NCBI RefSeq assembly: GCF_900120005.1
Contig: NZ_LT635453.1
Coordinates: 248,001 to 312,000 of the forward strand
Length of the DNA stretch: 64,000 bases
Source: Holdemania sp. Marseille-P2844
Lineage (GTDB): Bacteria > Bacillota_I > Bacilli_A > Erysipelotrichales > Erysipelotrichaceae
Direction: 5' to 3'
The notes below the pieces were generated by a model that ran no database searches, had not been told where the DNA came from, and was given only the letters and a program-made list of their open reading frames with translations. This document shows positions 36,687-45,364 of the stretch, one piece after another. The position numbers and the translations under genes are program-made. Numbering within the stretch: the stretch's first letter is position 1; each line of letters starts with the position of its first letter.

Positions 36687-38126
36687 ATGGGCCGGGAAAG
36701 AAGGCAAAGGAAGAAACAACATCATTGGACAAGAACGCTCACAGTCATGATGATCGGGATTTTGCTTTGCGGCTGCAGCGTGAAGCCGACATCGGATGTG
36801 CCGATGCCTTCGTTGGTGCCAACGCCGACAGCGAATGAAGAAACTCTATTACGGCAGTTCCTGAATGATAAAGGTGTGATGGATCGCCTGAATGCAGCCT
36901 GGTATGATTTTAGTCATCAATATGAACTGGACATCACTGAAGCGGCATGGGTCTTTACAGATACATTGGGTCAAGGAGATATTGTCGTCAATCTAATTAA
37001 TTCTGAAATCACTTTTGGTTTTCCTGATGTGACGATCGAATACAAAAAGAAAGATCGCGTTATTAAAACAGCAGTATTTTCAGCGCAGCTTATGATGAAT
37101 TTGAAGAGCTCTGATTCTGTTTGGCAATCGGAAATCGTTACAGAAGACCATCAGCGGTTCCTCATTCAATTCGACCCGCAAACTTTGGAGCTTCAAGACG
37201 CAGAATTGAATTCTAAGACGTTAGGGAAGAAAATGAATTTTGCACCATCGCTTTATGGTCAGTGTTTGAGTTATTTTAAACGATATTGGAATCAATCGCT
37301 GACTCAGCGCACTCTGATTCAACAAATGGTGGCAGTCGCTGCTGAAATTAAACCAGGAATGAATCTGAATGAACTGGCAGAAAACTTTGCTATACTTTAT
37401 GATCAGCATGTTGATATTCTGGAACCTGGGGCGATCACGCCGGATATCACGCTGGAAGTGGAAATGAATTTTAATGATAAGGATACGCTATATCTGAAGG
37501 ATACGACAAAGCTTGAGAAAACATTGTACCTGTTCACCGCGATGGATCAGGGCTTCGACGATCCCTCTGCGATTGATTGGGAAGCGCTGGCGCCAACCTT
37601 GATGAGCGCGATTCCTGACTATGGCTGCGATGGCCGATATTGCAGGAATGCCGAAGGACAGGTGCGGTTTGCGGACTTCGCGATCCGCGAGGGCTATGGC
37701 TCGCTGGTTACCCAGCCAGACATGAACAAGGCGGCAAAGGTGCTGAGCGGGCAGGATTATGTTTATGACGATTATGATAACCGGAAGTTAAGCAGCGGTG
37801 TCGTTTACAGCCAAAGTGTGAACAGCTATGTCGCCTATTCCCGCGAAGGCGACTGGCTGCCAGCCAGTCCCGGTGTGATCGTTTTGGATCAAAAGCAATC
37901 AGATAATCGAATCACCGTGGATTTTGTGACCTATGTGCCTCATTGGGATAACAAGCTGATTGTAGAAGGGATTCCGATCGAAGCCGAAAATGGATTGAAC
38001 AATGCCAATCAAAAGATTATTCAGACGGTGAAAGACAATCTCGACCGCATGCCGCACTGGACTGCGGAGCTGGAAGATACCGGTGATGATCAGTTTTACC
38101 ACCTGCTTTGGGCTGTCCGGTATTAA
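36687..38126 (+). CDS. Lipoprotein of unknown function
   Basis: A 479-residue exported lipoprotein. After a basic N-terminus of about 17 residues, the hydrophobic signal ends in the lipobox LLCGC; a Pro/Thr-rich linker follows. The rest is a large acidic-to-neutral domain with no family I recognise. The ATG at 36687 comes after a run of seven G residues that serves as the ribosome site. It stands alone, with a terminator after it. Confidence 0.75.
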   Translation: MGRERRQRKKQHHWTRTLTVMMIGILLCGCSVKPTSDVPMPSLVPTPTANEETLLRQFLNDKGVMDRLNAAWYDFSHQYELDITEAAWVFTDTLGQGDIVVNLINSEITFGFPDVTIEYKKKDRVIKTAVFSAQLMMNLKSSDSVWQSEIVTEDHQRFLIQFDPQTLELQDAELNSKTLGKKMNFAPSLYGQCLSYFKRYWNQSLTQRTLIQQMVAVAAEIKPGMNLNELAENFAILYDQHVDILEPGAITPDITLEVEMNFNDKDTLYLKDTTKLEKTLYLFTAMDQGFDDPSAIDWEALAPTLMSAIPDYGCDGRYCRNAEGQVRFADFAIREGYGSLVTQPDMNKAAKVLSGQDYVYDDYDNRKLSSGVVYSQSVNSYVAYSREGDWLPASPGVIVLDQKQSDNRITVDFVTYVPHWDNKLIVEGIPIEAENGLNNANQKIIQTVKDNLDRMPHWTAELEDTGDDQFYHLLWAVRY

Positions 38127-38159
38127 GCGCAGGGAAAAAAGAGAGCGTTAACAAAAGAA

Positions 38160-38195
38160 AACTATCCGTTTATCCGGGCGGATAGTTCTTTTCTA
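38160..38195 (+). terminator. Rho-independent terminator
   Basis: AACTATCCG (38160-38168) pairs with CGGATAGTT (38179-38187), followed by CTTTTCT. Confidence 0.8.
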
Positions 38196-38253
38196 TGGAG
38201 AAATTCAGCGTTCTATCCCGCCTGCGCAGGAAGGGAAAGGTTGTAGCGTAACT

Positions 38254-38273
38254 ACGGTTAACCGTGATATAAT
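38254..38273 (+). promoter_or_regulatory. Promoter of tmk operon with palindrome
   Basis: ACGGTTAACCGT (38254-38265) is a perfect 12-base palindrome two bases upstream of the -10 TATAAT (38268-38273). The -35 is unclear. A regulator bound there would overlap the promoter. Confidence 0.5.
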
Positions 38274-38300
38274 AGCACAGGAGATCAAGGGTGAGCGTAT

Positions 38301-38936
38301 ATGAAAAAAGGTTATTTTATTACATTTGAAGGCCCGGACGGCAGCGGGAAAACCACAGTCAGCACGGCGGTGGCGAAGCGGCTGCAGGAAATGGGCGTTG
38401 ATTCCCTATATACCCGGGAACCGGGAGGGATTGAGATTGCGGAGCAAATCCGCCGCGTGATTCTCGATCCTGCCAACACGGCAATGGATAGCAAGACCGA
38501 AGCGCTGCTTTACGCCGCGGCCCGGCGGCAACATTTGATCGAAAAAGTACTGCCGGCCTTAGCCGAAGGCAAGGTCGTAATCTGCGACCGCTTCGTCGAC
38601 AGCTCGCTGGCTTATCAAGGCGTCGGCCGGTATTTGGGGATCGAAGAAGTTTTGTCGATCAACGAGTTTGCGATCGAAGGCCATTGGCCGGATAAAACCT
38701 TGTATCTCGACCTGGCTCCTCAACAGGGGCTGGACCGGATCGCCAGCCGGCAGGACAAAGACCGGCTCGATCAGGAAAAGATTGATTTCCATCTGCGCGT
38801 CTGTGAAGGCTATCGCCAGGTGCGTCGGCGGTTTGCCGAACGGATGATCGTGATCGACGCCTCCCAGCCGGTTGAGCAGGTGATTGACGATTGTGTGAAA
38901 ACGATTGGAGCGCTGATCCAACGTGAAGTTCGCTGA
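38301..38936 (+). CDS. tmk: Thymidylate kinase
   Basis: Phosphorylates dTMP to dTDP in DNA precursor supply; 211 residues. The P-loop is GPDGSGKTT, the DRY-like motif is ICDRFVDSSLAYQG, and the lid region is near SRQDKDRLDQ. It is the first gene of the conserved tmk-holB-ricT-rsmI operon and overlaps holB by 14 bases. Confidence 0.96.
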   Translation: MKKGYFITFEGPDGSGKTTVSTAVAKRLQEMGVDSLYTREPGGIEIAEQIRRVILDPANTAMDSKTEALLYAAARRQHLIEKVLPALAEGKVVICDRFVDSSLAYQGVGRYLGIEEVLSINEFAIEGHWPDKTLYLDLAPQQGLDRIASRQDKDRLDQEKIDFHLRVCEGYRQVRRRFAERMIVIDASQPVEQVIDDCVKTIGALIQREVR

Positions 38937-39918
38937 ACGCTTACAGGCTCAGCAGCCGGTCGTTTATCAGACGCTGAAACACGCGTTAATGCAGAAGAAA
39001 CTGGCGCATGCGTTTCTGTTTGTCGGGCAGAAGGGAACGCCGCGTCTGGAAACGGCGCTTCTGTTAGCGCAAAGCCGGATCTGTCAGCACGTTCACGACG
39101 GATTCGCCTGTGAAGAATGCATCGACTGCCAGCGGATTGCGGAGGGCAACTATGCCGATCTGATTCTTTTGGACGGCGCGTCCAAGTCGATTAAAAAAGA
39201 GGAAATTCGCTCGCTGCAGGAACGTTTCAATAAAACCGGACTGGAGCGCAGCGGACAGAAAGTCTATATTCTCAACAACGCGGAGAACACGACGCCCGAA
39301 GCACTTAACAGCCTGTTGAAGTTTCTGGAAGAGCCGCAAGGCTCTGATACTCTCGCGATTCTGATTGTGGAAAATCAGGACCGGATTCTGCCGACGATCG
39401 TCTCCCGCTGCCAGACGCTGACCTTTCGGCCGCTGACGCAGCGTCAGATACATCAGATCGCATTGGAAGAACAGCTTGACGAAACCGACGGCTATCTGTT
39501 GTCGCACATGATCCGCGACGTCGATCAGATCAAACAGACGGCTGAGGATGAAGCGTACCAGAATGGAATGCTGATGATGCGCCGGTTTATCCGTGAATTC
39601 CCATTGCGTGAAGAAGAAGTGCTGGTGTGGATGCAGACCGAGTATCTGGGAAGCAAGGATAAGGAGAAGGACAAACGAACCTTCGGTTATTTTATCGACT
39701 GTCTGCTTCAATTTCTCCGCGACGCCGCGGTAGGGCATACGGAAGGCCCGGCCTGGATGGCGGAGGAAATAGGAAACTGGAATCAGCGTCCGCTGCGGCT
39801 GGATCGGCTGATTATCGTTTTGCTTGAATGCCGGGACAAGCTGTCCCGTAGTTATAATCTGCCATTGTTGGCGGATCAGTTAATTTATCAAATGAAGGAG
39901 GGAATGAAAGATGAGTGA
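38923..39918 (+). CDS. holB: DNA polymerase III delta-prime subunit
   Basis: Clamp-loader subunit of DNA polymerase III, 331 residues. An AAA+-like domain starts with LAHAFLFVGQKGT, with a degenerate P-loop as expected; the Zn-binding cysteines are in CQHVHDGFACEECIDC, and the downstream LLKFLEEPQ and SRCQTL are family markers. The GTG start at 38923 lies within tmk. In B. subtilis yaaQ and ricF-like yaaR lie between tmk and holB; here they do not. Confidence 0.94.
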   Translation: MKFAERLQAQQPVVYQTLKHALMQKKLAHAFLFVGQKGTPRLETALLLAQSRICQHVHDGFACEECIDCQRIAEGNYADLILLDGASKSIKKEEIRSLQERFNKTGLERSGQKVYILNNAENTTPEALNSLLKFLEEPQGSDTLAILIVENQDRILPTIVSRCQTLTFRPLTQRQIHQIALEEQLDETDGYLLSHMIRDVDQIKQTAEDEAYQNGMLMMRRFIREFPLREEEVLVWMQTEYLGSKDKEKDKRTFGYFIDCLLQFLRDAAVGHTEGPAWMAEEIGNWNQRPLRLDRLIIVLLECRDKLSRSYNLPLLADQLIYQMKEGMKDE

Positions 39919-41254
39919 AAATCAGGAAGCTGTAAAAACGGAAGAATCCAAACCGGCTCCGGCTTACCGCTATGTCGTCTCCGTGCGGTTTAAGAATTCG
40001 CGTAAGGCGTACAGCTTTGGCGCGAACGATGAAACGCTGGAATATGGCGATTATGTCGTCGTGGAAACTATCCGGGGCGTCGAGATGGGCGAGATCATCA
40101 GCAACCTGCGCGACGTGTCGATGCACACCCAGAATACGCCGCTCAAGCCGGTGCTGCGCAAAGCGACCCGGCATGACCGCGAGATGTATGCCGAAAATAA
40201 AGATCTGGCCAAAGAAGCGCTGGCCCGCTGTCAGGAAGCAGTGGCCCGGCTCAAGCTGGATATGAATCTGATCAGCTGCGAATACACGCTGGATCGAAGC
40301 AAGATCATCTTCGTCTATGTCGCCGACGAGCGTGTCGATTTCCGCGAGCTGTTAAAGGAACTGGCGGGGATCTTCAAGTGCCGGATCGAGCTGCGTCAGA
40401 TCGGTCCGCGCGATAAAGCGAAGATCATCGGCGGTCTGGGCACCTGCGGCATGGAAACCTGCTGCTCGCGGTTCATGGATGATTTTGACGTCGTGTCGAT
40501 CAACATGGCGAAGAACCAGCTGCTGGCTCTGAACATTCAGAAATTGTCGGGACAGTGCGGCAAGCTGATGTGCTGTCTGAAATTTGAGGATGAGAATTAC
40601 AAACAGCTGCGCGCCGGATTACCGAAGATGAACGCTCAGGTCGAATATGAAGGCAAGCTGTACCGCGTGACGTCGATGAACGTGATCAACGGGACCGCCA
40701 AGCTGGAAAATCGGGAAAACGTACAGTTTATTACGCTTGCGGATTTAATGGAAAAGGGCGTGTTCCGTCGCCCGGAAGCCCAGAACGCAAAAAACAAAGA
40801 GAAAGAAAACCGGCCTGGCGAACGCAAGGATGACCGCCGGGATAACGAACGGAAAGAAAACAACCGTAAGGAAACGCACGAGCGTCGGGAAGCGGAGGCG
40901 AAGGAAACCGAGCGTCAGGACGATCGGAAAGTAACCGATCGAAAACCTGCCGAAGAGAAAAAGCAGGAACGCAGAGAACCTGCCCGGCGTCCGGCTGAGA
41001 AAAAAACGGAAAAGAAGCCGGAAGAAAGAAAACCGGAAGAAAAGCGCCGCGAGGATCGCAAACCGCAGGAGAACCGCAGACATCAGAAGCCGCGGGAGAG
41101 CGGGAAGGAAGTCAAACCGGAAGGCGAAGTTAAGGCGCAGGAAGGTGATGGCGAGGCGAAAACTCAGGAGCGGAAACGGCCGAATCGCCGCCGGCGGCAC
41201 CCTGGCCGCAAAGAGGGTCAGCCGAAAAATGCGCCGGGAGAGGATCAGAAATGA
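39911..41254 (+). CDS. ricT: RicT (PSP1/YaaT) with long charged C-terminal tail
   Basis: A 447-residue protein. The PSP1 domain (about 20-270) holds the cysteine clusters of RicT, around GTCGMETCCSRF (Cys179, 184, 185) and GQCGKLMCCLKF (Cys216, 221, 222), which bind an iron-sulfur cluster in the B. subtilis RicAFT complex that assists RNase Y. From about 295 the protein is an Arg/Lys/Glu-rich low-complexity tail, about 150 residues longer than the classical RicT. It overlaps holB by eight bases and rsmI by four. No ricA, ricF or yabA is beside it. Confidence 0.92.
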   Translation: MSENQEAVKTEESKPAPAYRYVVSVRFKNSRKAYSFGANDETLEYGDYVVVETIRGVEMGEIISNLRDVSMHTQNTPLKPVLRKATRHDREMYAENKDLAKEALARCQEAVARLKLDMNLISCEYTLDRSKIIFVYVADERVDFRELLKELAGIFKCRIELRQIGPRDKAKIIGGLGTCGMETCCSRFMDDFDVVSINMAKNQLLALNIQKLSGQCGKLMCCLKFEDENYKQLRAGLPKMNAQVEYEGKLYRVTSMNVINGTAKLENRENVQFITLADLMEKGVFRRPEAQNAKNKEKENRPGERKDDRRDNERKENNRKETHERREAEAKETERQDDRKVTDRKPAEEKKQERREPARRPAEKKTEKKPEERKPEEKRREDRKPQENRRHQKPRESGKEVKPEGEVKAQEGDGEAKTQERKRPNRRRRHPGRKEGQPKNAPGEDQK

Positions 41255-42102
41255 TTCGCCAGCAAAGCTTTTCCAATGAAAAACCGACGCTGTATCTCGT
41301 ACCGACGCCGATTGGGAATCTTGAAGAAATGACGCCTCGGGCGATTGAGATTTTGCGCACAGTGGATGTGATCGCCGCGGAGGATACCCGCAACACGATG
41401 AAGCTGCTTCAAGTGTTCGATATTCATACCCGCATGATCGCCCATCATTCTCATAACGAACGGGAAAGCGCCAAAGGATTGTTAAATCTGCTTGAACAAG
41501 GTCAGTCCGTCGCGGTGGTTTCCGACGCCGGGTATCCCCTGATTTCCGATCCGGGGCAGAATATCGTCGAGCAGGTAACGGCCGCGGGGTATAACGTCGT
41601 GCCGGTGTCTGGCTGCAGTGCTTCGATCAACGCGCTGGTCGCGTCCGGTTTGAAAGCTCAGCCATTCTTGTTCAAAGGATTTCTTTCCAGCAATGACCGC
41701 GAGTGCGTGAAGGAGCTGGAAGGGTTGAAATCCTTGCCGTTCACCATGATCTTCTATGAAGCGCCGCATCGGATTGAGCGGATGCTGGGGCATTGTCTGG
41801 ACGTTCTGGGCGACCGCAAAGCATGTCTGGCCCGGGAAATCACCAAGCGGCATGAGGAATTTCTGCGCGGAACCTTAAGCGAGCTGAAAGCGGCGGCGGC
41901 CGGTCTGAAAGGCGAAATGGTCCTCGTTGTGGAGGGCTGCGGACAGGAAAGCCAGCCGGCTCTGGATATGGCGCAGATCACCGATCAGATTAACGAACGG
42001 ATCCGTTCCGGGATGTCCGCCGCTGATGCGATCAGGCAGATTGCGAAGGAATCCGGCGTGTCCAAGAATGAGATTTACCGCGCATATCATCAGGAATCAT
42101 AA
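41251..42102 (+). CDS. rsmI: 16S rRNA (cytidine1402-2'-O)-methyltransferase
   Basis: Methylates C1402 in the ribosomal P site; 283 residues of the tetrapyrrole-methylase fold. Typical motifs: LYLVPTPIGNLEEMTPRA, the AEDTRNT motif and the SDAGYPLISDPG loop. It is the last gene of the operon with a four-base overlap and is followed by a terminator. Confidence 0.96.
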   Translation: MIRQQSFSNEKPTLYLVPTPIGNLEEMTPRAIEILRTVDVIAAEDTRNTMKLLQVFDIHTRMIAHHSHNERESAKGLLNLLEQGQSVAVVSDAGYPLISDPGQNIVEQVTAAGYNVVPVSGCSASINALVASGLKAQPFLFKGFLSSNDRECVKELEGLKSLPFTMIFYEAPHRIERMLGHCLDVLGDRKACLAREITKRHEEFLRGTLSELKAAAAGLKGEMVLVVEGCGQESQPALDMAQITDQINERIRSGMSAADAIRQIAKESGVSKNEIYRAYHQES

Positions 42103-42107
42103 AGAAG

Positions 42108-42155
42108 AAAGCTCTTTTTGGATCGGAAATCCCCGATACCGAAAGAGCTTTTTAT
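42108..42155 (+). terminator. Rho-independent terminator
   Basis: AAAGCTCTTT pairs with GAAAGAGCTTT, with an inner ATCGG/CCGAT pairing, then TTTTAT. Confidence 0.85.
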
Positions 42156-42213
42156 ATCGAATTGGGAAATAATGAAAAAAATGCCGAAAGGATCAGAACG
42201 GATTCAACATAGA

Positions 42214-42414
42214 CTAATGCGTTTTCTGCCGGATTTCCTTAAGTAAAGTTTTGAGGAAGCACAGGCAGAAACCGGTCAGCCCTGAAGCAAGAACTGTAAA
42301 AAAGATTCCCTGCGCACCTTTCTGCCTGGCAAACAGAACAATCGCCAGAGAACCGGATCCAAGGGTGATGACGGTAAGCACAAGAAATAAGCCGCTGAAG
42401 AAAATCAACCCCAA
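42214..42414 (-). CDS. Doubtful small membrane protein
   Basis: A 66-codon frame with two hydrophobic helices (GLIFFSGLFLVLTVITLGS and a later segment). The only start is TTG at 42414 without a ribosome site, and a plus-strand frame overlaps it. Its composition looks like a small membrane protein, but the call is weak. Confidence 0.25.
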   Translation of the reverse strand: MGLIFFSGLFLVLTVITLGSGSLAIVLFARQKGAQGIFFTVLASGLTGFCLCFLKTLLKEIRQKTH

Positions 42415-42506
42415 AATACGCAGCGGCCGGGGCGCGGAAGGATTTTAGGCAGACCAGCCTGACAAACGCACGAGCATTGCCGCGGCAAAATCAAGGAACA
42501 GCTGCA

Positions 42507-42734
42507 TCATTCCACCTTCTTTTCATGGTTCTTTCCTTTATCTGCTTTCACAGCTTTTATAAACTTACGGCAGAAGGAAACAAAATCAACAGCCCGATCA
42601 ACCAGAAAGCTGTAAAAAAGACTGATCCAAAAACAAAACGTCAGGGCCCGGATTATCCGGTATACCTGATTTTTTGTTTTCTTTTGTTCCACGGCAGAAG
42701 TCTGCCTGTCAACTTCTGTTTCCATTTTTGGCAA
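42507..42734 (-). CDS. Doubtful small membrane protein with a possible mini-gene behind it
   Basis: A 75-codon frame with one hydrophobic segment (LTFCFWISLFYSFLV) between charged ends. Starts available are TTG at 42734 or ATG three codons later; neither has a clear ribosome site. Just at its stop, an ATGATG at about 42508-42513 begins a 22-codon frame on the minus strand, after AAGAAGGTGG. Together the 830 bases between rsmI and perR may encode tiny membrane proteins or nothing; evidence is poor. Confidence 0.3.
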   Translation of the reverse strand: MPKMETEVDRQTSAVEQKKTKNQVYRIIRALTFCFWISLFYSFLVDRAVDFVSFCRKFIKAVKADKGKNHEKKVE

Positions 42735-42870
42735 TGCGCTTCATTCAGGATTTTTCCCCTCGTTGCCCACCGGAAGATCCCGGTTCTCAAACGTCGGCGT
42801 CCAAGGGGGGATATTCAGCATATCCGTTCGGAAAACCAATCAAAAATTTAAAAAATTTGAACGCAGCGGC

Positions 42871-42914
42871 TTGACTCTCAGAAAACTTATGCTATAATGA
42901 TAACAGTTATCGTT
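42871..42914 (+). promoter_or_regulatory. perR promoter with Fur/PerR-type operator
   Basis: TTGACT (42871-42876) and TATAAT (42893-42898) are 16 bases apart. GATAACAGTTATC (42899-42911) is a perfect 6-1-6 repeat; extended to 42896-42914 it is 8 of 9 per arm, close to PerR/Fur boxes. It begins at the end of the -10, so binding would repress the perR-rubrerythrin operon. Confidence 0.85.
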
Positions 42915-42930
42915 ATTAGGAGGTGAGATG

Positions 42931-43353
42931 ATGATTCGCAGGAATTCAAGGCAACGCCAGCTGATCCTGGATGTGATGCGCGGCGAAGGAATTCACATGA
43001 ATGCCGAGCAGGTTTACCAGAAGGTAAAAGAAGCTGATCCTTCCATTGGAATCGCAACCGTCTATCGCAACCTGAATCTGTTGTCGGAACTGGGTGAAAT
43101 CCAGAAGTTCCAGGACCGCAGCGCTGGATTCATGTACGATGGAAATCCGAAAAAGCATCATCACTTCTATTGTCGATACTGCAAGCGGTATTTCGACGTT
43201 TCCTTCTCCGTTGAGGAGCAGATGATCAGCCAGGTGGAAGACCAGATGGGCGTCAGCGTGGAAGATCTGAATATCTCGTTGGAAGGCTGCTGCAACCAGT
43301 GTAAAGACAAACAGGAAAAAGAGAAAGAAAGAGGTAAAGAACAATGGAATTAA
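42931..43353 (+). CDS. perR: Fur-family peroxide regulator PerR
   Basis: A 140-residue metal-dependent repressor. The winged helix covers about 1-80 ([16 protein letters not shown]). The structural zinc pairs are CRYC and CNQC, and the regulatory site includes HHH with the PerR-type aspartate in CKRYFDV, where Fur has Glu. This fits PerR, as does the coupled rubrerythrin. ATG codons occur at 42928 and 42931; the second is seven bases from AGGAGG and is preferred. A Fur/PerR operator overlaps its promoter, so it is likely self-regulated. Confidence 0.82.
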   Translation: MIRRNSRQRQLILDVMRGEGIHMNAEQVYQKVKEADPSIGIATVYRNLNLLSELGEIQKFQDRSAGFMYDGNPKKHHHFYCRYCKRYFDVSFSVEEQMISQVEDQMGVSVEDLNISLEGCCNQCKDKQEKEKERGKEQWN

Positions 43354-43883
43354 AAGGATCAAGAACTGAACAGAACTTAATGAGCGCTTTCGCCGGCGAA
43401 TCTCAGGCCCGCAACAAGTACACTTACTATGCAATGAAGGCTCGTGCCGAAGGCATGGAGCAGATCGCGAATATCTTTGAGGAAACAGCGCGCAACGAAC
43501 AGGAACATGCGATGCTGTGGTTCAAGGCTCTGCATGGCGATCAGATTCCTTCGACAGACGTTAACCTGCAGGATGCGGCCAATGGCGAAAACTACGAATG
43601 GACTGACATGTACGCTGAATTCGCCAAGATTGCGCGTGAAGAAGGCTTCAACAAGATCGCGGCCCAGATGGATATGGTTGCCAAAATCGAAAAGCGTCAT
43701 GAAGAACGTTATCTGGCTCTGTTAAGCAATGTGAAGGAAGACAAAGTCTTCAAGAAGGAAGAAGACGTCATGTGGAAATGCCAGATCTGCGGTTATACTC
43801 TGGTCGGCAAGAACGCTCCGGGTCTGTGCCCGCTGTGCGGCTATGCGAAGTCTTTCTTCGAAGTTGAAAAAGCCAACTATTAA
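43344..43883 (+). CDS. rbr: Rubrerythrin
   Basis: A 179-residue peroxide-reducing protein of anaerobes. The N-terminal ferritin-like domain has the di-iron motifs [26 protein letters not shown] and EKRHEERY; the C-terminal rubredoxin domain has CQIC (146, 149) and CPLC (162, 165). It overlaps perR by ten bases, so both respond together to peroxide. A terminator follows. Confidence 0.95.
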   Translation: MELKGSRTEQNLMSAFAGESQARNKYTYYAMKARAEGMEQIANIFEETARNEQEHAMLWFKALHGDQIPSTDVNLQDAANGENYEWTDMYAEFAKIAREEGFNKIAAQMDMVAKIEKRHEERYLALLSNVKEDKVFKKEEDVMWKCQICGYTLVGKNAPGLCPLCGYAKSFFEVEKANY

Positions 43884-43898
43884 TTTCTCTGATTCACA

Positions 43899-43925
43899 GG
43901 ATCCGCTCGCCGGGTCCTTTTTCTT
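43899..43925 (+). terminator. Rho-independent terminator
   Basis: GGATCCG pairs with CGGGTCC around a short loop, followed by TTTTTCTTTT. Confidence 0.75.
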
Positions 43926-44043
43926 TTAATCCTTATTTCTATTTCAAGCTTTCGCTTCAGATTCCGCTCCGGTTTATCACCGATCTCATACATATTTATG
44001 GATTCCGGGACATACATTGGAAACAGAATCGGAGGAAAACGCA

Positions 44044-44637
44044 ATGAAAATCAGAATCCTGCAATGCGATCCGATTGACCCGCAGGCCGAGGATCAGGTT
44101 CACCGGATCCGCCATCAGACGGGCGATCTCGTCATTGAGTACATCCAAATTCAAGATGCCGGCAGCCGTCCCGAAAAATGGGATCAGACAATTCTATGTT
44201 CCTCGAAAGCTGTGGATCCGCAGCTGGCCGCTTCCTTTCCCCAGCCAATTTTAATTATCAGTCCTCAACCGCTGGCTGATTATCCATCCTGGCAGATTCG
44301 CAGCCGATTGACGGACCCCTGGAATGGCGAATGGCTGGTCAAAATGATCAGTCAATTAGTGCATAACGGACAGCCGCTGAACCAAAGTCAATGCCTGGAA
44401 TTTGTTAAAGTGAAAAAGGAGCGTAAAATCAGCGCGGAACTGGAACATCTGCTTTCTGGCATCAAGTCCCGGGATTATCCTGCGGCGTTATGGCTGTTTG
44501 TGCAGGATCGGCAGAATGAGGCGATGGAGCCGGAGGGAGAGGCGCTGCCTTTTCCTGTCCATTGTTACTGGATGAAACAGAAAGCAGACGTGAACGTCGC
44601 TTGTCTGATCTATCCCCAAGTTCCCTCAACTGTCTGA
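44044..44637 (+). CDS. Hypothetical protein
   Basis: A 197-residue soluble protein; I recognise no family. The ATG at 44044 follows GGAGG at eight bases; an ATG at 44017 has no such site. Its N-terminal half has alternating beta and alpha segments, with ILIISPQPLADYP in the middle, resembling a response-regulator-like fold only loosely. It stands alone between terminators. Confidence 0.65.
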   Translation: MKIRILQCDPIDPQAEDQVHRIRHQTGDLVIEYIQIQDAGSRPEKWDQTILCSSKAVDPQLAASFPQPILIISPQPLADYPSWQIRSRLTDPWNGEWLVKMISQLVHNGQPLNQSQCLEFVKVKKERKISAELEHLLSGIKSRDYPAALWLFVQDRQNEAMEPEGEALPFPVHCYWMKQKADVNVACLIYPQVPSTV

Positions 44638-44669
44638 GGCAGGGGACAGGCTCAGACATTTCTCTTTTA
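44630..44669 (+). terminator. Terminator of the 44.0 kb gene
   Basis: GTCTGAG and CTCAGAC pair around the stop codon region, followed by a T-rich stretch. Confidence 0.65.
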
Positions 44670-44686
44670 AACCCTGAACCAAGAAG

Positions 44687-44710
44687 AAAAGCACTCGCAG
44701 GAGTGCTTTT
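44687..44710. terminator. Terminator of the cold-shock gene
   Basis: AAAAGCACTC and GAGTGCTTTT pair perfectly around GCAG; T runs on both strands. Confidence 0.88.
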
Positions 44711-44734
44711 CGCATGTCTGATTCGAAAAGACAA

Positions 44735-44935
44735 TTAAAGCTTGCAGACGTTCGCAGCCTGTTCGCCGCGATCGCTCTGGACGACTTCAAAGCTTACCGC
44801 TTCGCCATCGTCTAAGGTTTTAAAACCTTCTGTCTGAATCGCGGAATAATGAACGAAGACGTCTTTTCCTTCATCCGTCGTGATGAATCCGTAGCCTTTT
44901 TCAGCATTAAACCATTTGACTTTTCCTGTAACCAT
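44735..44935 (-). CDS. Cold-shock protein
   Basis: A 66-residue single-domain CspA-type RNA chaperone. The RNP motifs KGYGFIT and VFVHYSAI are intact. The start follows AGGAGG. It sits behind a leader of about 60-100 bases containing an inverted repeat, as often seen for csp genes, where leader folding controls expression with temperature. Confidence 0.95.
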   Translation of the reverse strand: MVTGKVKWFNAEKGYGFITTDEGKDVFVHYSAIQTEGFKTLDDGEAVSFEVVQSDRGEQAANVCKL

Positions 44936-44967
44936 GAGCTGTCCTCCTATGCCACTATAATAAAAGA

Positions 44968-45005
44968 CACATGAGCGCGGGAATTAACTATCCTTTCCTC
45001 ATGTG
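44968..45005 (-). promoter_or_regulatory. Inverted repeat in the csp leader
   Basis: CACATGAG (44968-44975) and CTCATGTG (44998-45005) are perfect inverted copies near the likely transcription start. They could fold as a 5' hairpin in the csp mRNA. The wider gap to 45364 has no other gene; a TATAAT-like -10 lies around 45005-45012 on the minus strand. Confidence 0.45.
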
Positions 45006-45364
45006 AAATTATAGTTATAGCCTTGAAAATCTAACTACAATATAGCACGATTTCCTGGCGGAATCAATCCGGATTTCATGATAAATTTGGACGAAATAGT
45101 CGGTTATTGTTCGAAATTGTAATAATTTTAATGGATTCCCGATAAAAATCAGAAGCGAAAAGAAGACAGAATCAGTCCTTTTTTCAAAGCTCTGCATCCT
45201 TGTTTGAAAGAGAATTCCCCGGGTCTGAAAGACCCCGCAAAATTGATCAGCAGGAAGCATTCTGATAGAAATTTGTTCAGAATTTGACTATGATAATCAG
45301 GAAAGAAAAGATTTCTGTTAATTTCCAGAATATTGGGAAAGAATGAATAAAGGAGTGATGCAGG

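Noticed and set aside
39064-39738. A 224-codon minus-strand frame inside holB
   Set aside because: Shadow of holB, which sits in a conserved overlapping operon.
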